Below, one piece after another: positions 36,175-45,237 of a stretch of DNA of 64,000 bases (position 1 is its first letter; every line of letters begins with the position of its first letter). This DNA comes from Aquabacter spiritensis. GTDB taxonomy: Bacteria; Pseudomonadota; Alphaproteobacteria; Rhizobiales; Xanthobacteraceae. The notes below the pieces were generated by a model. The model was not told where the DNA came from. It was given only the letters and a program-made list of their open reading frames with translations, and did no database searches. The translations under genes and the position numbers were made by a program. The DNA is taken from the NCBI RefSeq assembly GCF_004346185.1, contig NZ_SMAI01000001.1:682001-746000 (forward strand), in the 5' to 3' direction.

Positions 36175-37650
36175 ATGACGGTCCACGCGCCCATTCCCGG
36201 CAACACGCCGGAATTCGCCCTGATGCGCGAGCAGATGCTGATCGGCGGCCAATGGGTCGATGCCGATGGCGGATCCACGCTGACGGTCGAAAACCCTGCG
36301 ACCGGGGACATTCTCGGCACGGTTCCGGATGCCGGCAGCGGCGAGACGCGCCGCGCGATCGAAGCTGCCGCGCAAGCCTTCGTCTCCTGGCGCGCCAAGA
36401 CCGCGGCGGAGCGGGCCACGTTGCTGCACAAGCTCGCCGACCTCCTGCTCGCAAACCAGGACGAACTCGGCCGGATCCTCACCGCCGAACAGGGCAAGCC
36501 GCTCGCCGAGGCCAAGGGCGAAATCGGCGCCTCGGCGTCCTATGTCCGCTGGTTCGCCGAAGAGGCGCGGCGCCTTTACGGCGACACCATTCCTTCCCCC
36601 TGGCCGGACCGCCGCATCCTCGTCACCAAGGAGCCGGTCGGCGTGGTGGCGGCGATCACGCCCTGGAACTTCCCCTCCTCCATGCTCTCGCGCAAGATCG
36701 GCGCGGCGCTGGCGGCGGGGTGCACGGTGGTCTGCAAGCCGTCCGAACTCACGCCCTTCTCCGGCCTCGCCTGGGGCGTGCTCGCGGAAATGGCGGGGAT
36801 CCCGGCCGGCGTGATCAACATCGTCACCGGCGACGCCAAGTCGATCGGCGGCGAAATGACGGCGAACCCGCTGGTGAAGAAGGTGACTTTCACCGGCTCC
36901 ACTGCCGTCGGCAAGCTGCTGATGAAGCAGTCGGCCGAGACGATGAAGAAGGTCTCGCTCGAACTCGGCGGCAATGCGCCCTTTCTGGTGTTCGACGACG
37001 CCGATCTCGACAAGGCGGTGGAAGGCGCCATCGCTTCGAAATACCGCAATGCCGGCCAGACCTGCGTGTGCGCCAACCGCTTCTATGTCCAGGCCGGCAT
37101 CTATGACGCCTTCGTCGAGAAATTCGCCGCCGCCTCGCGGTCGCTCAAAGTCGGCGACGGGATGGACGAGGGGGTCGAGCAGGGGCCTTTGATCGAGGAG
37201 AAGGCGGTCGCCAAGGTCGAGCGGCTGCTCCAGGACGCCGTCAAGAAGGGGGCGCGGGTCGTCACCGGCGGCAAGCGGCACCCTCTCGGCGGCAGCTTTT
37301 TCGAGCCGACCGTGATCGCGGACGCCACGCCCGGCATGGCTTTTGCCCGCGAAGAGATATTCGGGCCGATGGCGCCGGTGTTCAAGTTCGAGACCGAGGC
37401 CGAGGCGGTGCGGCTCGCCAATGCCACCGAATATGGGCTCGCCTGCTATTTCTACACCCGCGACCTCGGCCGCGCCTTCCGGGTGGCGGAAGGGCTCGAA
37501 TATGGCCAGGTCGGAATCAATGCCGGGGTCATCACGACCGAGGTCGCGCCGTTCGGCGGTGTGAAGGAGAGCGGCGTCGGGCGCGAAGGGTCGAAATATG
37601 GCTGCGACGACTATCTGAATATCAAATATGTCTGCATCGGCGGCCTTTGA
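36175..37650 (+). CDS. gabD: Succinate-semialdehyde dehydrogenase (NADP+)
   Basis: The enzyme oxidises succinate semialdehyde to succinate, the exit of the GABA shunt into the TCA cycle. The 491-residue product belongs to the aldehyde dehydrogenase superfamily, with the cofactor loop TFTGSTAVGK, the general base in LELGGNAPF, and the catalytic cysteine in NAGQTCVCANRFYVQ. The tail (GGVKESGVGREGSKYG) is typical of GabD. AGGAGG lies before the ATG. No GABA transaminase is nearby, so the exact in vivo aldehyde, perhaps glutarate semialdehyde, is not certain. Confidence 0.9.
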   Translation: MTVHAPIPGNTPEFALMREQMLIGGQWVDADGGSTLTVENPATGDILGTVPDAGSGETRRAIEAAAQAFVSWRAKTAAERATLLHKLADLLLANQDELGRILTAEQGKPLAEAKGEIGASASYVRWFAEEARRLYGDTIPSPWPDRRILVTKEPVGVVAAITPWNFPSSMLSRKIGAALAAGCTVVCKPSELTPFSGLAWGVLAEMAGIPAGVINIVTGDAKSIGGEMTANPLVKKVTFTGSTAVGKLLMKQSAETMKKVSLELGGNAPFLVFDDADLDKAVEGAIASKYRNAGQTCVCANRFYVQAGIYDAFVEKFAAASRSLKVGDGMDEGVEQGPLIEEKAVAKVERLLQDAVKKGARVVTGGKRHPLGGSFFEPTVIADATPGMAFAREEIFGPMAPVFKFETEAEAVRLANATEYGLACYFYTRDLGRAFRVAEGLEYGQVGINAGVITTEVAPFGGVKESGVGREGSKYGCDDYLNIKYVCIGGL

Positions 37651-37742
37651 GCCGCCGCAGGCGCCCCGCTCCGGACGGATCCAGTCGGCACGACGTCCGC
37701 GAAAGACAACGGCGTAAGCCCAGCACCGCCAAAGGGTTGCCC

Positions 37743-38672
37743 ATGCTGAACTCGGCCGCCCGCGCCGTCGTCTGTCTCTTCGCCTTGCTCTCGCCCGCCC
37801 TCGCCGCCCCCTTGGCGGTCGAGGTGCGCAACGACAGCGCGGCGGTGCTGTGCGCGGAGAAGGACAATGTCGCGCTGACCTTTTCCGCGTCCGCGGTGCG
37901 GCGTTTCCGGATCGAGGCGGTCCATCCGGCCTATCTCGGGACGCTCAGGGCCGACCGCACGGCCCCCGACTGGACCCAATGCGACATGTCGGGCGATCCC
38001 CGCGTGCCGGCGAAGCCGCGGACCGAAATTCTCTATAGTTCGGCGAAATACCGCCTCGTCGGCTTCACCTTCGCGTCCTTCTGGCGCCCGGCAACCGTCC
38101 CCGTCGAGGTCGGGGGGCGCAGCTACGAAGGACTACATATGGTGCAGCTGTTCGTTGCGACCCCCCGCGGGCGGTACGAGGCCCTGGTTTTCTACCCGCC
38201 CGACGGCTATTGGCGCGCCCGCCCGCTGCCGCCGCCGCATCTGAAGGAGGCGGCCTATGGCTCGTCCTTCCTGGTCGGGCCGGTCGAGGTCGAGGGCCGG
38301 CCCGTGGTGCGGCTGAAAGCGGTCGCGTTCGACCCCGCGACCGCCACCTTCACGCTCGGCTTCGCCGCCGGCGGCAGCGCTAAGATGCGGATCGCAGAGT
38401 TGAATTCAGAACGGCAGGCGCTCGATATCGGCTTTTCGGCGCCGGTCGAGGGCCGCCCGTTCGCGGCGCTGCGCTCGATGTATGTGACCGCGTTCAACAA
38501 TGATGCCGCGGCGGTGGCGGTCAAGCCGCCCGATGCGGCGGGATGGCTGGAGAGCCCGATCATGGCGTTTCCCGGCGGCCCGGTCCTGGAACTCTGGGCC
38601 GGCCGGGTCGCGCCCTCGCGCCATAATACAAGCGCGCCGGACATGGTCTTCGGGCCGTTTGAAGGGCCCTAA
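37743..38672 (+). CDS. Secreted protein of unknown function
   Basis: I do not recognise this 309-residue protein. It begins with a clear signal peptide (hydrophobic core VVCLFALLSPALA, probable cut after ALAA), so it is periplasmic or secreted. The mature part is mostly beta-like, with two cysteines early on (VLCAEK and QCDMSG) that could form a disulfide. Charged residues are balanced and there are no repeats or known enzyme motifs. The ATG at 37743 was chosen because the signal peptide starts there. It lies between gabD and the convergent DUF4394 gene and has no evident operon partner. Confidence 0.7.
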   Translation: MLNSAARAVVCLFALLSPALAAPLAVEVRNDSAAVLCAEKDNVALTFSASAVRRFRIEAVHPAYLGTLRADRTAPDWTQCDMSGDPRVPAKPRTEILYSSAKYRLVGFTFASFWRPATVPVEVGGRSYEGLHMVQLFVATPRGRYEALVFYPPDGYWRARPLPPPHLKEAAYGSSFLVGPVEVEGRPVVRLKAVAFDPATATFTLGFAAGGSAKMRIAELNSERQALDIGFSAPVEGRPFAALRSMYVTAFNNDAAAVAVKPPDAAGWLESPIMAFPGGPVLELWAGRVAPSRHNTSAPDMVFGPFEGP

Positions 38673-38749
38673 CAGGCGATCAAACGCCGGCATTACGGCC
38701 GCATGGGCGGGATCGCCCGCCCATGCACGACCGGCGCCGGTCCAGCCGG

Positions 38750-39529
38750 TCACATCGCCTTCGGCAGGACCGCGATGTCGCGCACCGGGCCCGTGACGCC
38801 GGCGATCTTGGCGGCCGCCGTGCCCTTGCCGGTGGCGAGGTCGACGGAATAGAGCGTGTCGCCCGACATGAGCCAGGCGGAATTGCCGCCATTGCCGTCC
38901 GAGACGATGTCGAAGGCCGCGCCCTTGCCGGACATGCCGAGCTTGCCGACCGTGTTGAGCACGCCGTCGTTCGGCGGCGCCTGCTTCAGCAGCGTGCCCG
39001 AGGCGTCGATGTCGAACAGGGCGGTTTCCTTGGTGCCCTTCACCGAATTGGTATAGGCGCCGGCCACCACGTTCGGCTTCATCTCGCGCATGGCGTCGGC
39101 GCCGGCAAAGGCCAGATTGCCGTCGCGGATGACTTTGCCGTCATCGACATTGACGCGCAGGTTCATGCCGTCGGAGCCCATCAGGCGCAGGCGGTCGGCC
39201 ACCGGGTTGAAGTCGACGGTCGCGACCACGCCGGGCGAGAGCATGCTTTCGAGCTTGGACTTCCCGGTCGCCTTGCCGGTCGCGGTGTCGATCGTGACGA
39301 TCGCGCCGTCATCGATGACCGCATAGAGCAGGCCGTCCGCCGGGCGCACGTCGATGCCCAGCACCTTTCCGGAAATGCCGGTGATCTTCAAGGTCTTGCC
39401 GGCCTTCTTGGCGGCCGCGTCGACGATCACGATGGTGTCGTCGCCGGTCAGAGCGGCGACCGACTGGGCCTGCGCGCCGGCGAAGGCGACGGAGGCGAGC
39501 AGCGAAGCGAGCAGGGTGGTCTTGAGCAT
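38750..39529 (-). CDS. Secreted DUF4394 beta-propeller-like protein
   Basis: The function is unknown. The 259-residue product has a signal peptide (LLASLLASVAFAGAQA) and then the DUF4394 pattern of repeated blades with ITGISGKVLGIDVRPADG, VATVDFNPVADRLRLMG and NLRVNVDDGKV. It is probably periplasmic. It is divergent from an ECF sigma factor gene. The two share identical promoter-like motifs, so the protein is likely part of the regulon of that sigma factor. DUF4394 genes often lie beside such sigma/anti-sigma pairs, but what the protein senses or protects is not established. Confidence 0.85.
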   Translation of the reverse strand: MLKTTLLASLLASVAFAGAQAQSVAALTGDDTIVIVDAAAKKAGKTLKITGISGKVLGIDVRPADGLLYAVIDDGAIVTIDTATGKATGKSKLESMLSPGVVATVDFNPVADRLRLMGSDGMNLRVNVDDGKVIRDGNLAFAGADAMREMKPNVVAGAYTNSVKGTKETALFDIDASGTLLKQAPPNDGVLNTVGKLGMSGKGAAFDIVSDGNGGNSAWLMSGDTLYSVDLATGKGTAAAKIAGVTGPVRDIAVLPKAM

Positions 39530-39573
39530 GCGAGGTCTCCGGTTCGGAACCGGCCATCAGCGCCGGTCGAAAG

Positions 39574-39602
39574 GGGTACACGCGGCGATGCGGGGCGGAT
39601 GC
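39574..39602 (-). promoter_or_regulatory. ECF-type promoter for the DUF4394 gene
   Basis: On the minus strand GCATCC (plus 39597-39602), 14 bases, then CGTGTACCC (plus 39574-39582). The same two blocks with the same spacing occur on the plus strand upstream of the sigma factor gene. The -10 block lies 45 bases before the start codon. Confidence 0.65.
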
Positions 39603-39660
39603 AGCGGGGACGGAAAAAAATCGCGGCGATGAAAAAATCCGCCGATGGGGGCCGGCGGAC

Positions 39661-39689
39661 GCATCCCGGCGCGTCATCCGCGTGTACCC
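39661..39689 (+). promoter_or_regulatory. ECF-type autoregulated promoter for the sigma factor gene
   Basis: GCATCC (39661-39666), 14 bases, then CGTGTACCC (39681-39689), 60 bases before the sigma factor start. It mirrors the element facing the DUF4394 gene. The 12-base core CCGCGTGTACCC is perfectly repeated in inverted orientation across about 100 bases that also hold two A tracts. Confidence 0.65.
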
Positions 39690-39748
39690 TTCCGGTACGA
39701 AAGCCGAGCCGGCGCGACGCGGTCCGGCCGAAGGGCGCGAAGGGCGGT

Positions 39749-40327
39749 ATGGAACAGCGGACGCACGAGAGTGGCGCAGCGGCGGGCGAAGCCGGGTTCG
39801 ATGTCGCGGCGACGCTCGCGGCGTGCGCGGGCGGCGACCGCACGGCCCTGCACCGGCTCTATGAAGCGGAAGCCGACCGGATGCTCGGCGTCGCCCGGCG
39901 CATTCTCAAGCGCGACGCTTTGGCCGAGGAGGCGGTGCACGACAGTTTCGTGCTGATCTTCCGCCAGGCGGCGCGCTTCGATCCCGCGCGCGGCAGCGGG
40001 CGCACCTGGATCTATGCCATCCTGCGCAATCGCGCGCTGAACATCCTGCGCGGCGAGAAGCGGACCGATTTCGTCGACGATTACGAGCCCTTCGGCCTGG
40101 AAGCGGAGGACGAGAGCCCGGAGGCCGCCTTGGTGCGGCTCTCGGAGTCCGGCCGGCTGCGGGCCTGCCTGGAGCGGCTGGAGGCGCCGCGGCGCACCGC
40201 CATTCTCCTCGCTTATGTCAACGGCCTGACCCATGGCGAACTCGCCGGCCGCTTCGGCGTGCCGCTCGGCACCATGAAATCCTGGATCCGCCGCTCCCTC
40301 CTGAGCCTCAGGGAGTGCCTGGCATGA
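39749..40327 (+). CDS. ECF RNA polymerase sigma factor (SigK-like)
   Basis: This alternative sigma factor directs RNA polymerase to a small regulon, probably an envelope or oxidative stress response. The 192-residue product has sigma region 2 (YEAEADRMLGVARRIL, DSFVLIFRQAARFD, WIYAILRNRALNILR) and region 4 (RRTAILLAYVNGLTHGELAGRFGVPLGTMKSWIRRSL). The frame runs far upstream, but MEQRTHESG at 39749 is the sensible start. Its stop overlaps the start of the anti-sigma gene (ATGA). Promoter-like motifs shared with the DUF4394 gene suggest that it activates itself. Confidence 0.93.
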   Translation: MEQRTHESGAAAGEAGFDVAATLAACAGGDRTALHRLYEAEADRMLGVARRILKRDALAEEAVHDSFVLIFRQAARFDPARGSGRTWIYAILRNRALNILRGEKRTDFVDDYEPFGLEAEDESPEAALVRLSESGRLRACLERLEAPRRTAILLAYVNGLTHGELAGRFGVPLGTMKSWIRRSLLSLRECLA

Positions 40328-41073
40328 GCCCCGATCCGCACGCACCCAACCGCTTCGAGGGCCTGGCGGCCGAGCATGTGATGGGCCTGCTCGAAGGCGA
40401 GGAGGCGCGCCGCGCCGAGAGGCTGGAACAGGAGGATCCCGGCTTTGCCGCGGCGGTCGAGCGCTGGCGCCTGCGCTTCGGCGAACTCGACGCGACCGCG
40501 CCGGCCCATGCCCCGCCGCCGGACCTGCTCGCCCGGATTTCGGCGACTTTGGATGCGGCCGAACCTGAGGCCCCGCCGCAGCCGGAATCCGCGCCCGCCC
40601 GCGCCGCCCGGCCCGCGCCGCTGGCGGCGCTGTGGCGGAGCCTCGGCTTCTGGCGCGCGACCGGGCTCGCGGGCGCGGCGGCGAGCCTCCTGCTGGTGAT
40701 CGGCATTGCCTTCGGTCCCCTCGGGCGCCTGCCGCAGCCGCAGATGGTCGCGGTTCTGATCGGGCCGCAGGGCGAACCCGCCGCCTTGGTCAATGCCTTC
40801 GCCGACGGCACGGCGGACCTCATCCCGCTGCGCACCATCGCGGTGCCGGAGGGGCGTGTGCTGGAAGTGTGGACGCTGTGGGACCCGGCGCGCGGCCCGG
40901 TCTCGATCGGCCTGTCGAACGAGGCACGCCGCATCCGGCTCGACCTGAAGAACCTGCCGCGCACCGCGCCGAACCAATTGTTCGAGATCACCCTCGAACC
41001 CCAGGGCGGCTCGCCGATCGGTCGGCCCACCGGGCCGATCCTGATGAAGGGAACCACCAGCGTCGCCTTGTGA
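40324..41073 (+). CDS. Anti-sigma factor, RskA-like
   Basis: This membrane protein holds the upstream ECF sigma factor inactive. The 249-residue product has a cytoplasmic N-terminal domain with the AAEHVMGLLEGEEARRAERL helix, a Pro/Ala-rich linker, one transmembrane segment (about 109-130, ATGLAGAAASLLLVIGIAF) and a periplasmic RskA domain. That domain has the VLEVWTLWDPARGPVSIG and LFEITLEPQGGSPIGRPTGP motifs. There is no zinc-binding HxxxCxxC, so it is not of the ZAS type. The start overlaps the sigma gene, typical of coupled sigma/anti-sigma pairs. Confidence 0.92.
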   Translation: MSPDPHAPNRFEGLAAEHVMGLLEGEEARRAERLEQEDPGFAAAVERWRLRFGELDATAPAHAPPPDLLARISATLDAAEPEAPPQPESAPARAARPAPLAALWRSLGFWRATGLAGAAASLLLVIGIAFGPLGRLPQPQMVAVLIGPQGEPAALVNAFADGTADLIPLRTIAVPEGRVLEVWTLWDPARGPVSIGLSNEARRIRLDLKNLPRTAPNQLFEITLEPQGGSPIGRPTGPILMKGTTSVAL

Positions 41074-41118
41074 CGGGCGCGGCGCGCCCGTCCCTTTGGG
41101 CCGAACAGCCGTCAGGTC

Positions 41119-41529
41119 TCAAAGCCCGGCGATCCGCCATCCCGTCGTCCGCACCGTGGCGCAGGCCGGGGTGCCGTCTTTCCCGGTGCCGATGACGGTC
41201 GTTTCGAGGGTCTCGCCGCTCTTGGCCGCGCGGTCGAGCAGGTCCTGCGCGATATCGTGGATGTCGATCTTCATGCGGCGGGACCAGGGCGACGCGGGAT
41301 CCCCGGCCAATTGGCCGATGCGGATATAGACGAACCGCCGCACCGGGCCTTCGCGGCGGACCTGATCGCCGAAGACTTTCGGTCCCGGCGCGGTCCTCAC
41401 CTGGAAATCGAACGCGAGCGGCGCGCCGTCCCGCGAAGATTTCGCATCGAGCGGCGAGTCATCCTTGGCCTGGAGGCTGTGGAGCACGCCGGCCACCGGC
41501 TGCGCGATGACGATCCGCAAAGTAACCAT
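41119..41529 (-). CDS. DUF5990 family protein
   Basis: The function is unknown. The 136-residue product starts MVTLRIVIAQPVAGVLHSLQ. It has LAFDFQVRTAPG and RRFVYIRIGQLAGDPASPWSRRMKI in the positions expected for DUF5990, a small family seen near transport and housekeeping genes. It has no signal peptide or membrane segment and is probably cytoplasmic. It is convergent with the anti-sigma gene and divergent from ffh. Confidence 0.75.
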   Translation of the reverse strand: MVTLRIVIAQPVAGVLHSLQAKDDSPLDAKSSRDGAPLAFDFQVRTAPGPKVFGDQVRREGPVRRFVYIRIGQLAGDPASPWSRRMKIDIHDIAQDLLDRAAKSGETLETTVIGTGKDGTPACATVRTTGWRIAGL

Positions 41530-41847
41530 GGTCGGGTCTCACTGGGAGCGCATGCTCCGGCCGTACGATTGTGCCTCAACCGGCGGCGCCTGCGCGAGGC
41601 GGCGGCATGCCGCCCGGCTGCCGAAGTCCAGATTGCCCCCGCCCGAAACCGCGCGGCCATTGTCTCGGCGCCGGTGCGGTGCTAAGAACGCCCCCTTCAA
41701 GAGGACGGCCACGCCGATCCAGCCGCCCGGGACCCGATCCCGGAGGCCCCCGCCCGACAGCGCGTTGCGCCCTCGGGCGCGCTCGGCGTTGGGCGCATCC
41801 TCGCGAAACACCTTCGACCGCAAGGCCGGAGACCACCGGACGGACCC
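41530..41847 (+). promoter_or_regulatory. Promoter region of ffh
   Basis: These 318 bases contain no supported gene. TTGTCT (41660-41665), 17 bases, then TAAGAA (41683-41688) is a good candidate housekeeping promoter reading toward ffh, with a leader of about 150 bases. The leader contains a perfect hairpin CCGGGA-CCCGA-TCCCGG at 41727-41743. Confidence 0.45.
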
Positions 41848-43383
41848 ATGTTCGACAGCCTTTCCGACCGCCTCGGCGGCATACTCGACAAGCTCAAACG
41901 GCGCGGCGCGCTCAGCGAGGCCGATGTCGGGGAAGCCATGCGCGAAGTGCGGCGCGCGCTGATCGAGGCCGACGTCGCCCTCGACGTGGTGCGGTCCTTC
42001 ACCGACAAGGTGCGCGCGCGGGCGGTCGGCGTCGAGGTGGTCAAGTCCGTGACCCCCGGCCAGCTCGTGGTGAAGATCGTCCATGACGAACTCGTCGCCA
42101 TGCTCGGCTCGGACGCCGATCCGATCGACCTCAACGCCCCCGCCCCGGTGCCGATCCTGATGGTCGGCCTGCAGGGCTCGGGCAAGACCACGACCACCGC
42201 CAAGATCGCCAAGCGCCTCACCGAAAAGGGCAAAAGGCGAGTCCTCATGGCCTCGCTCGACACCCGCCGCCCGGCGGCGATGGAGCAATTGGCGACCCTC
42301 GGCACCCAGATCGACGTGACCACCCTGCCGATCGTTGCGGGCCAGTCGGCGGTGCAGATCGCCCGCCGCGCCATCGAGGCGGCGCGGTTCGGCAATTACG
42401 ACGTCGTGATGCTCGACACCGCCGGCCGCGTCACCCTCGACGAGGCCCTGATGGCGGAAGTGGCCGAGGTCAAGGCCGCGACCAACCCGCACGAAGTGCT
42501 GCTGGTCGCCGACAGCCTCACCGGCCAGGACGCGGTCAACACCGCCAAGGCGTTCGACGGCCGCGTCGGCCTGACCGGCATCGTGCTGACCCGCGCCGAC
42601 GGCGACGGGCGCGGCGGCGCCGCTTTGTCGATGCGCGCGGTCACCGGCAAGCCCATCAAGCTGATGGGCACCGGCGAAAAGATGGACGCGCTGGAGGATT
42701 TCGATCCCAAGCGCGTCGCCGGGCGCATTCTCGGCATGGGCGACGTGGTCGCTCTGGTCGAGAAGGCGGTCGAGAATATCGACATCGAGAAGGCCAAGGC
42801 GACCGCCGAACGGATGCGCAAGGGCGCGTTCGACCTCGAGGATCTGCGCGACCAGCTCGGCCAGATGCAGAAGCTCGGCGGCATGGCGGGGCTGATGGGC
42901 ATGATGCCCGGCGTCGCCAAGGTGAAGAACCAGATCGCCGCCGCGAACATCGACGACAAGGTGTTCCGGCGCCAGGTCGCGATCATCAATTCCATGACCC
43001 GCCACGAGCGGCGCAATCCCAAGGTGCTCGACGCCTCGCGCAAGCGGCGCGTCGCCTCCGGCTCCGGCACCAAGGTCGAGGAGATCAACCGCCTCCTCAA
43101 GATGCACCGCCAGATGGCCGACATGATGAAGGCGATGGGCGCGTCCGGAAAGCGCGGCCCGATGGCCGGGCTCGCCAGCATGTTCGGCATGGGCGGCGGC
43201 ATGCCCTCGCCGGAAGCGCTCCAGCAGATGGCCGAGAAGATGCCCGGCGGCGGGGCCGGCGGGCTGCCGCCCACCCTGCCGGGGCTCGGCAAGGGGCTTC
43301 CCCCGACCTTCCCGGGCAATCTTCCCGGCCTCGGCAATCTGCCGCGCGGGTTCCCCGGCTTGGGAGGCCCGAAAAAGAAGTGA
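41848..43383 (+). CDS. ffh: Signal recognition particle protein
   Basis: Ffh is the GTPase that binds 4.5S RNA and the signal sequences of nascent membrane proteins and docks with FtsY. The 511-residue product has the N domain, then the G domain with [34 protein letters not shown] and GDGRGGAA. The Met-rich M domain has the RNA-binding [25 protein letters not shown]. The C-terminus is an unusual Gly/Pro/Leu-rich tail ending in GGPKKK. It heads the ffh-rpsP-rimM cluster, an order conserved in many bacteria. Confidence 0.97.
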   Translation: MFDSLSDRLGGILDKLKRRGALSEADVGEAMREVRRALIEADVALDVVRSFTDKVRARAVGVEVVKSVTPGQLVVKIVHDELVAMLGSDADPIDLNAPAPVPILMVGLQGSGKTTTTAKIAKRLTEKGKRRVLMASLDTRRPAAMEQLATLGTQIDVTTLPIVAGQSAVQIARRAIEAARFGNYDVVMLDTAGRVTLDEALMAEVAEVKAATNPHEVLLVADSLTGQDAVNTAKAFDGRVGLTGIVLTRADGDGRGGAALSMRAVTGKPIKLMGTGEKMDALEDFDPKRVAGRILGMGDVVALVEKAVENIDIEKAKATAERMRKGAFDLEDLRDQLGQMQKLGGMAGLMGMMPGVAKVKNQIAAANIDDKVFRRQVAIINSMTRHERRNPKVLDASRKRRVASGSGTKVEEINRLLKMHRQMADMMKAMGASGKRGPMAGLASMFGMGGGMPSPEALQQMAEKMPGGGAGGLPPTLPGLGKGLPPTFPGNLPGLGNLPRGFPGLGGPKKK

Positions 43384-43385
43384 CG

Positions 43386-43406
43386 GCGGCCGGACGCCCC
43401 GGCCGC
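43386..43406 (+). terminator. Hairpin after ffh
   Basis: GCGGCCGG and CCGGCCGC form a perfect 8-bp stem around five bases, starting just past the ffh stop. No T tract follows. It may cause partial termination or protect the ffh message and so set the ratio of Ffh to S16. Confidence 0.4.
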
Positions 43407-43534
43407 AGACCGGTTTGGACGGCACGCCGACCGATCCCCTCCTCACAGTGCTTACGGGCGGAACCCGGACCGGTGCGAACCGACCCGCTCCGCCTTCAGA
43501 CCGCAGACACCGAACACGTTTGAAAGGAAGACCC

Positions 43535-43909
43535 ATGTCCCTGAAGATCCGGCTCGCCCGCGGCGGTGCCAAGAAGCGTCCCTATTACCGCATCGTCGTC
43601 GCCGATGCCCGGTCGCCCCGCGACGGCCGCTTCATCGACAAGATCGGCACCTTCTCGCCGCTGCTCGCCAAGGATGCCGAGAACCGCGTCGTGCTCGACG
43701 TCGAGAAGGCCAAGGCCTGGCTCGAAAAGGGCGCCCAGCCGACCGATCGCGTCGCCCGCTTCCTCGATGCGCAGGGCCTGATCGCGCGCGGCGCGCGCAG
43801 CAACCCGAAGAAGGGCGAGCCCGGCAAGAAGGCGCAGGAGCGCGCCACCGAGCGCGCCGCCAAGGCCGCCGCCGCCGCCAAGGCCACCGAGGACGCCGCC
43901 GCCGAGTGA
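43535..43909 (+). CDS. rpsP: 30S ribosomal protein S16
   Basis: This is a small-subunit ribosomal protein needed for early 30S assembly. The 124-residue product starts [24 protein letters not shown], the family signature. It continues through IGTFSPL and the [16 protein letters not shown] region. The last 40 residues are an Ala/Lys-rich extension that is common in alphaproteobacteria. GAAAGGAAG lies before the ATG at 43535. The 40-codon upstream extension of the frame is not family-like. Confidence 0.97.
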   Translation: MSLKIRLARGGAKKRPYYRIVVADARSPRDGRFIDKIGTFSPLLAKDAENRVVLDVEKAKAWLEKGAQPTDRVARFLDAQGLIARGARSNPKKGEPGKKAQERATERAAKAAAAAKATEDAAAE

Positions 43910-43923
43910 CGCCGGCTCCGGCG

Positions 43924-43941
43924 CGGGGCGGCGACGCCCCG
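43924..43941 (+). other. Hairpin between rpsP and rimM
   Basis: CGGGGCG-GCGA-CGCCCCG is a perfect 7-bp stem in the 183-base gap before rimM. There is no T tract. It is probably an mRNA stability or partial termination element. Confidence 0.4.
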
Positions 43942-44092
43942 TCCGCCGGATCGGCCGGCCGGAACGGGCCGGGTCGTCGACCCGGCTTTCGAACCGCGGC
44001 CCAGTCTCAGATGTGGCGCGAGCGGCGGACCGGGCGGATCGACCCCGCCGGTCCCGGCTCTCGCCCACCGCAGGAACGACGGCAGACCCGCT

Positions 44093-44638
44093 ATGGCCAA
44101 CCCGATCCTGATCGCCCGCATCGGCGCGCCGCACGGCGTGCGGGGCGAGGTGCGGCTGTTCGCCTTCGGCTCGGACCCGGAGGCGCTGCGCGATTATGCG
44201 CTCACCGACCCGGCCGGGCGCCCCGTCCGCATCACCCATTTGCGGGCGGCGACGGACCATTTCGTCGCCCGGATCGCCGGGATCGCCGACCGCAATGCGG
44301 CCGAGGCGCTGACCAATACCGATCTGTTCGTGGACCGCGACGCCCTGCCGGAGGCGGAGGACGAGGACACCTTCTATCACGCCGATCTGATCGGGCTCGC
44401 CGTCGAGGATCCCTCCGGCGCCCCCCTCGGCACGGTCACCGCGCTGCATGATTTCGGCGCCGGCGACATTCTGGAATATGCCCCGCTCGCGGGGGGACCC
44501 TCGCGCCTCGTCGCCTTCACCAAGGCCGCCGTGCCGGTGGTCGACATTGCCGGACGGCGCGTCGTGGTGGCGCCGCCGCCCGAGATCGAGGCGCGCGGCG
44601 CAGCCGGAGACGCGCCGGGGGCGAGCGACGCGGAGTGA
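44093..44638 (+). CDS. rimM: 16S rRNA processing protein RimM
   Basis: RimM binds S19 and 16S rRNA and helps mature the head of the 30S subunit. The 181-residue product has the N-terminal RimM barrel (LIARIGAPHGVRGEVRLFAFGSD, LTNTDLFVDRDALP) and a C-terminal PRC barrel (FYHADLIGLAVED, VTALHDFGAGDILEY). It follows rpsP, as it does in many genomes, but trmD and rplS, the usual next genes, do not follow here. Confidence 0.95.
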   Translation: MANPILIARIGAPHGVRGEVRLFAFGSDPEALRDYALTDPAGRPVRITHLRAATDHFVARIAGIADRNAAEALTNTDLFVDRDALPEAEDEDTFYHADLIGLAVEDPSGAPLGTVTALHDFGAGDILEYAPLAGGPSRLVAFTKAAVPVVDIAGRRVVVAPPPEIEARGAAGDAPGASDAE

Positions 44639-44665
44639 CGCGGGCCGGCCGCCGGCCCGCCCGCC

Positions 44666-45169
44666 TCAGTGCGCGCTCGATCCGCCGATCCGGTCCGACC
44701 AGGCGAGGATCAGGCTCGAAAGCACGAACACGGTGTGGATGATGACCAGCCACATCAGATGCGTCGTGTCCGCCCCGGCATCGAGATTCATGAAGGCCTT
44801 GAGCAGGGCGATGGCGGAGATCGCCACGATCGAGGCGAGAAGCTTCTGCTTCAGGCCGGAGAAATCGACCTTGGTCATCCAGTCCGGCCAATCGGGATGG
44901 CCGTTCGAATCGATCTTGGAGACGAAATTCTCGTAGCCCGAGAAGATCACGATCAGCACCAGATTGCCGGTGAAGGTGAGGTCCACCAGCGTCAGCACGC
45001 CGAGAATGATGTCGGTCTCGCTCGCGCCCACGGCATGGGTCACGAAGTGCAGCAGTTCGTGGCCGAACTTGAACAGCAGCACCATCAGCGCGACGACAAG
45101 ACCGAGATAGAACGGCGCCATCAGCCAGCGGCTGCGGAACAGGATCTGCTCGATGCCCTTCTCGATCAT
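44666..45169 (-). CDS. UPF0114 (YqhA-type) membrane protein
   Basis: This is an inner membrane protein of unknown function. The 167-residue product has three to four hydrophobic helices (about 17-36, 50-80, 112-130 and 138-158). It has the family features MIEKGIEQILFRSRWLMAP, LVDLTFTGNLVLIVIFSGYENFVSK and KQKLLASIVAISAIALLK. GGGAGG lies close before the ATG at 45169. It follows the last permease gene of the ABC operon by 68 bases in the same direction and could be cotranscribed, though no functional link is known. Confidence 0.9.
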   Translation of the reverse strand: MIEKGIEQILFRSRWLMAPFYLGLVVALMVLLFKFGHELLHFVTHAVGASETDIILGVLTLVDLTFTGNLVLIVIFSGYENFVSKIDSNGHPDWPDWMTKVDFSGLKQKLLASIVAISAIALLKAFMNLDAGADTTHLMWLVIIHTVFVLSSLILAWSDRIGGSSAH

Positions 45170-45237
45170 CCTCGCCTCCCTTGCGCCCGCCCTGAGGTGC
45201 CATGACCGGCCGGGCGCGGGCAAGAGGCGAAGCGCCG

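Noticed and set aside
41530-41847. A 4.5S (SRP) RNA gene beside ffh.
   Set aside because: The gap has a small hairpin but not the long helix with the GGAA tetraloop and asymmetric bulge of SRP RNA.
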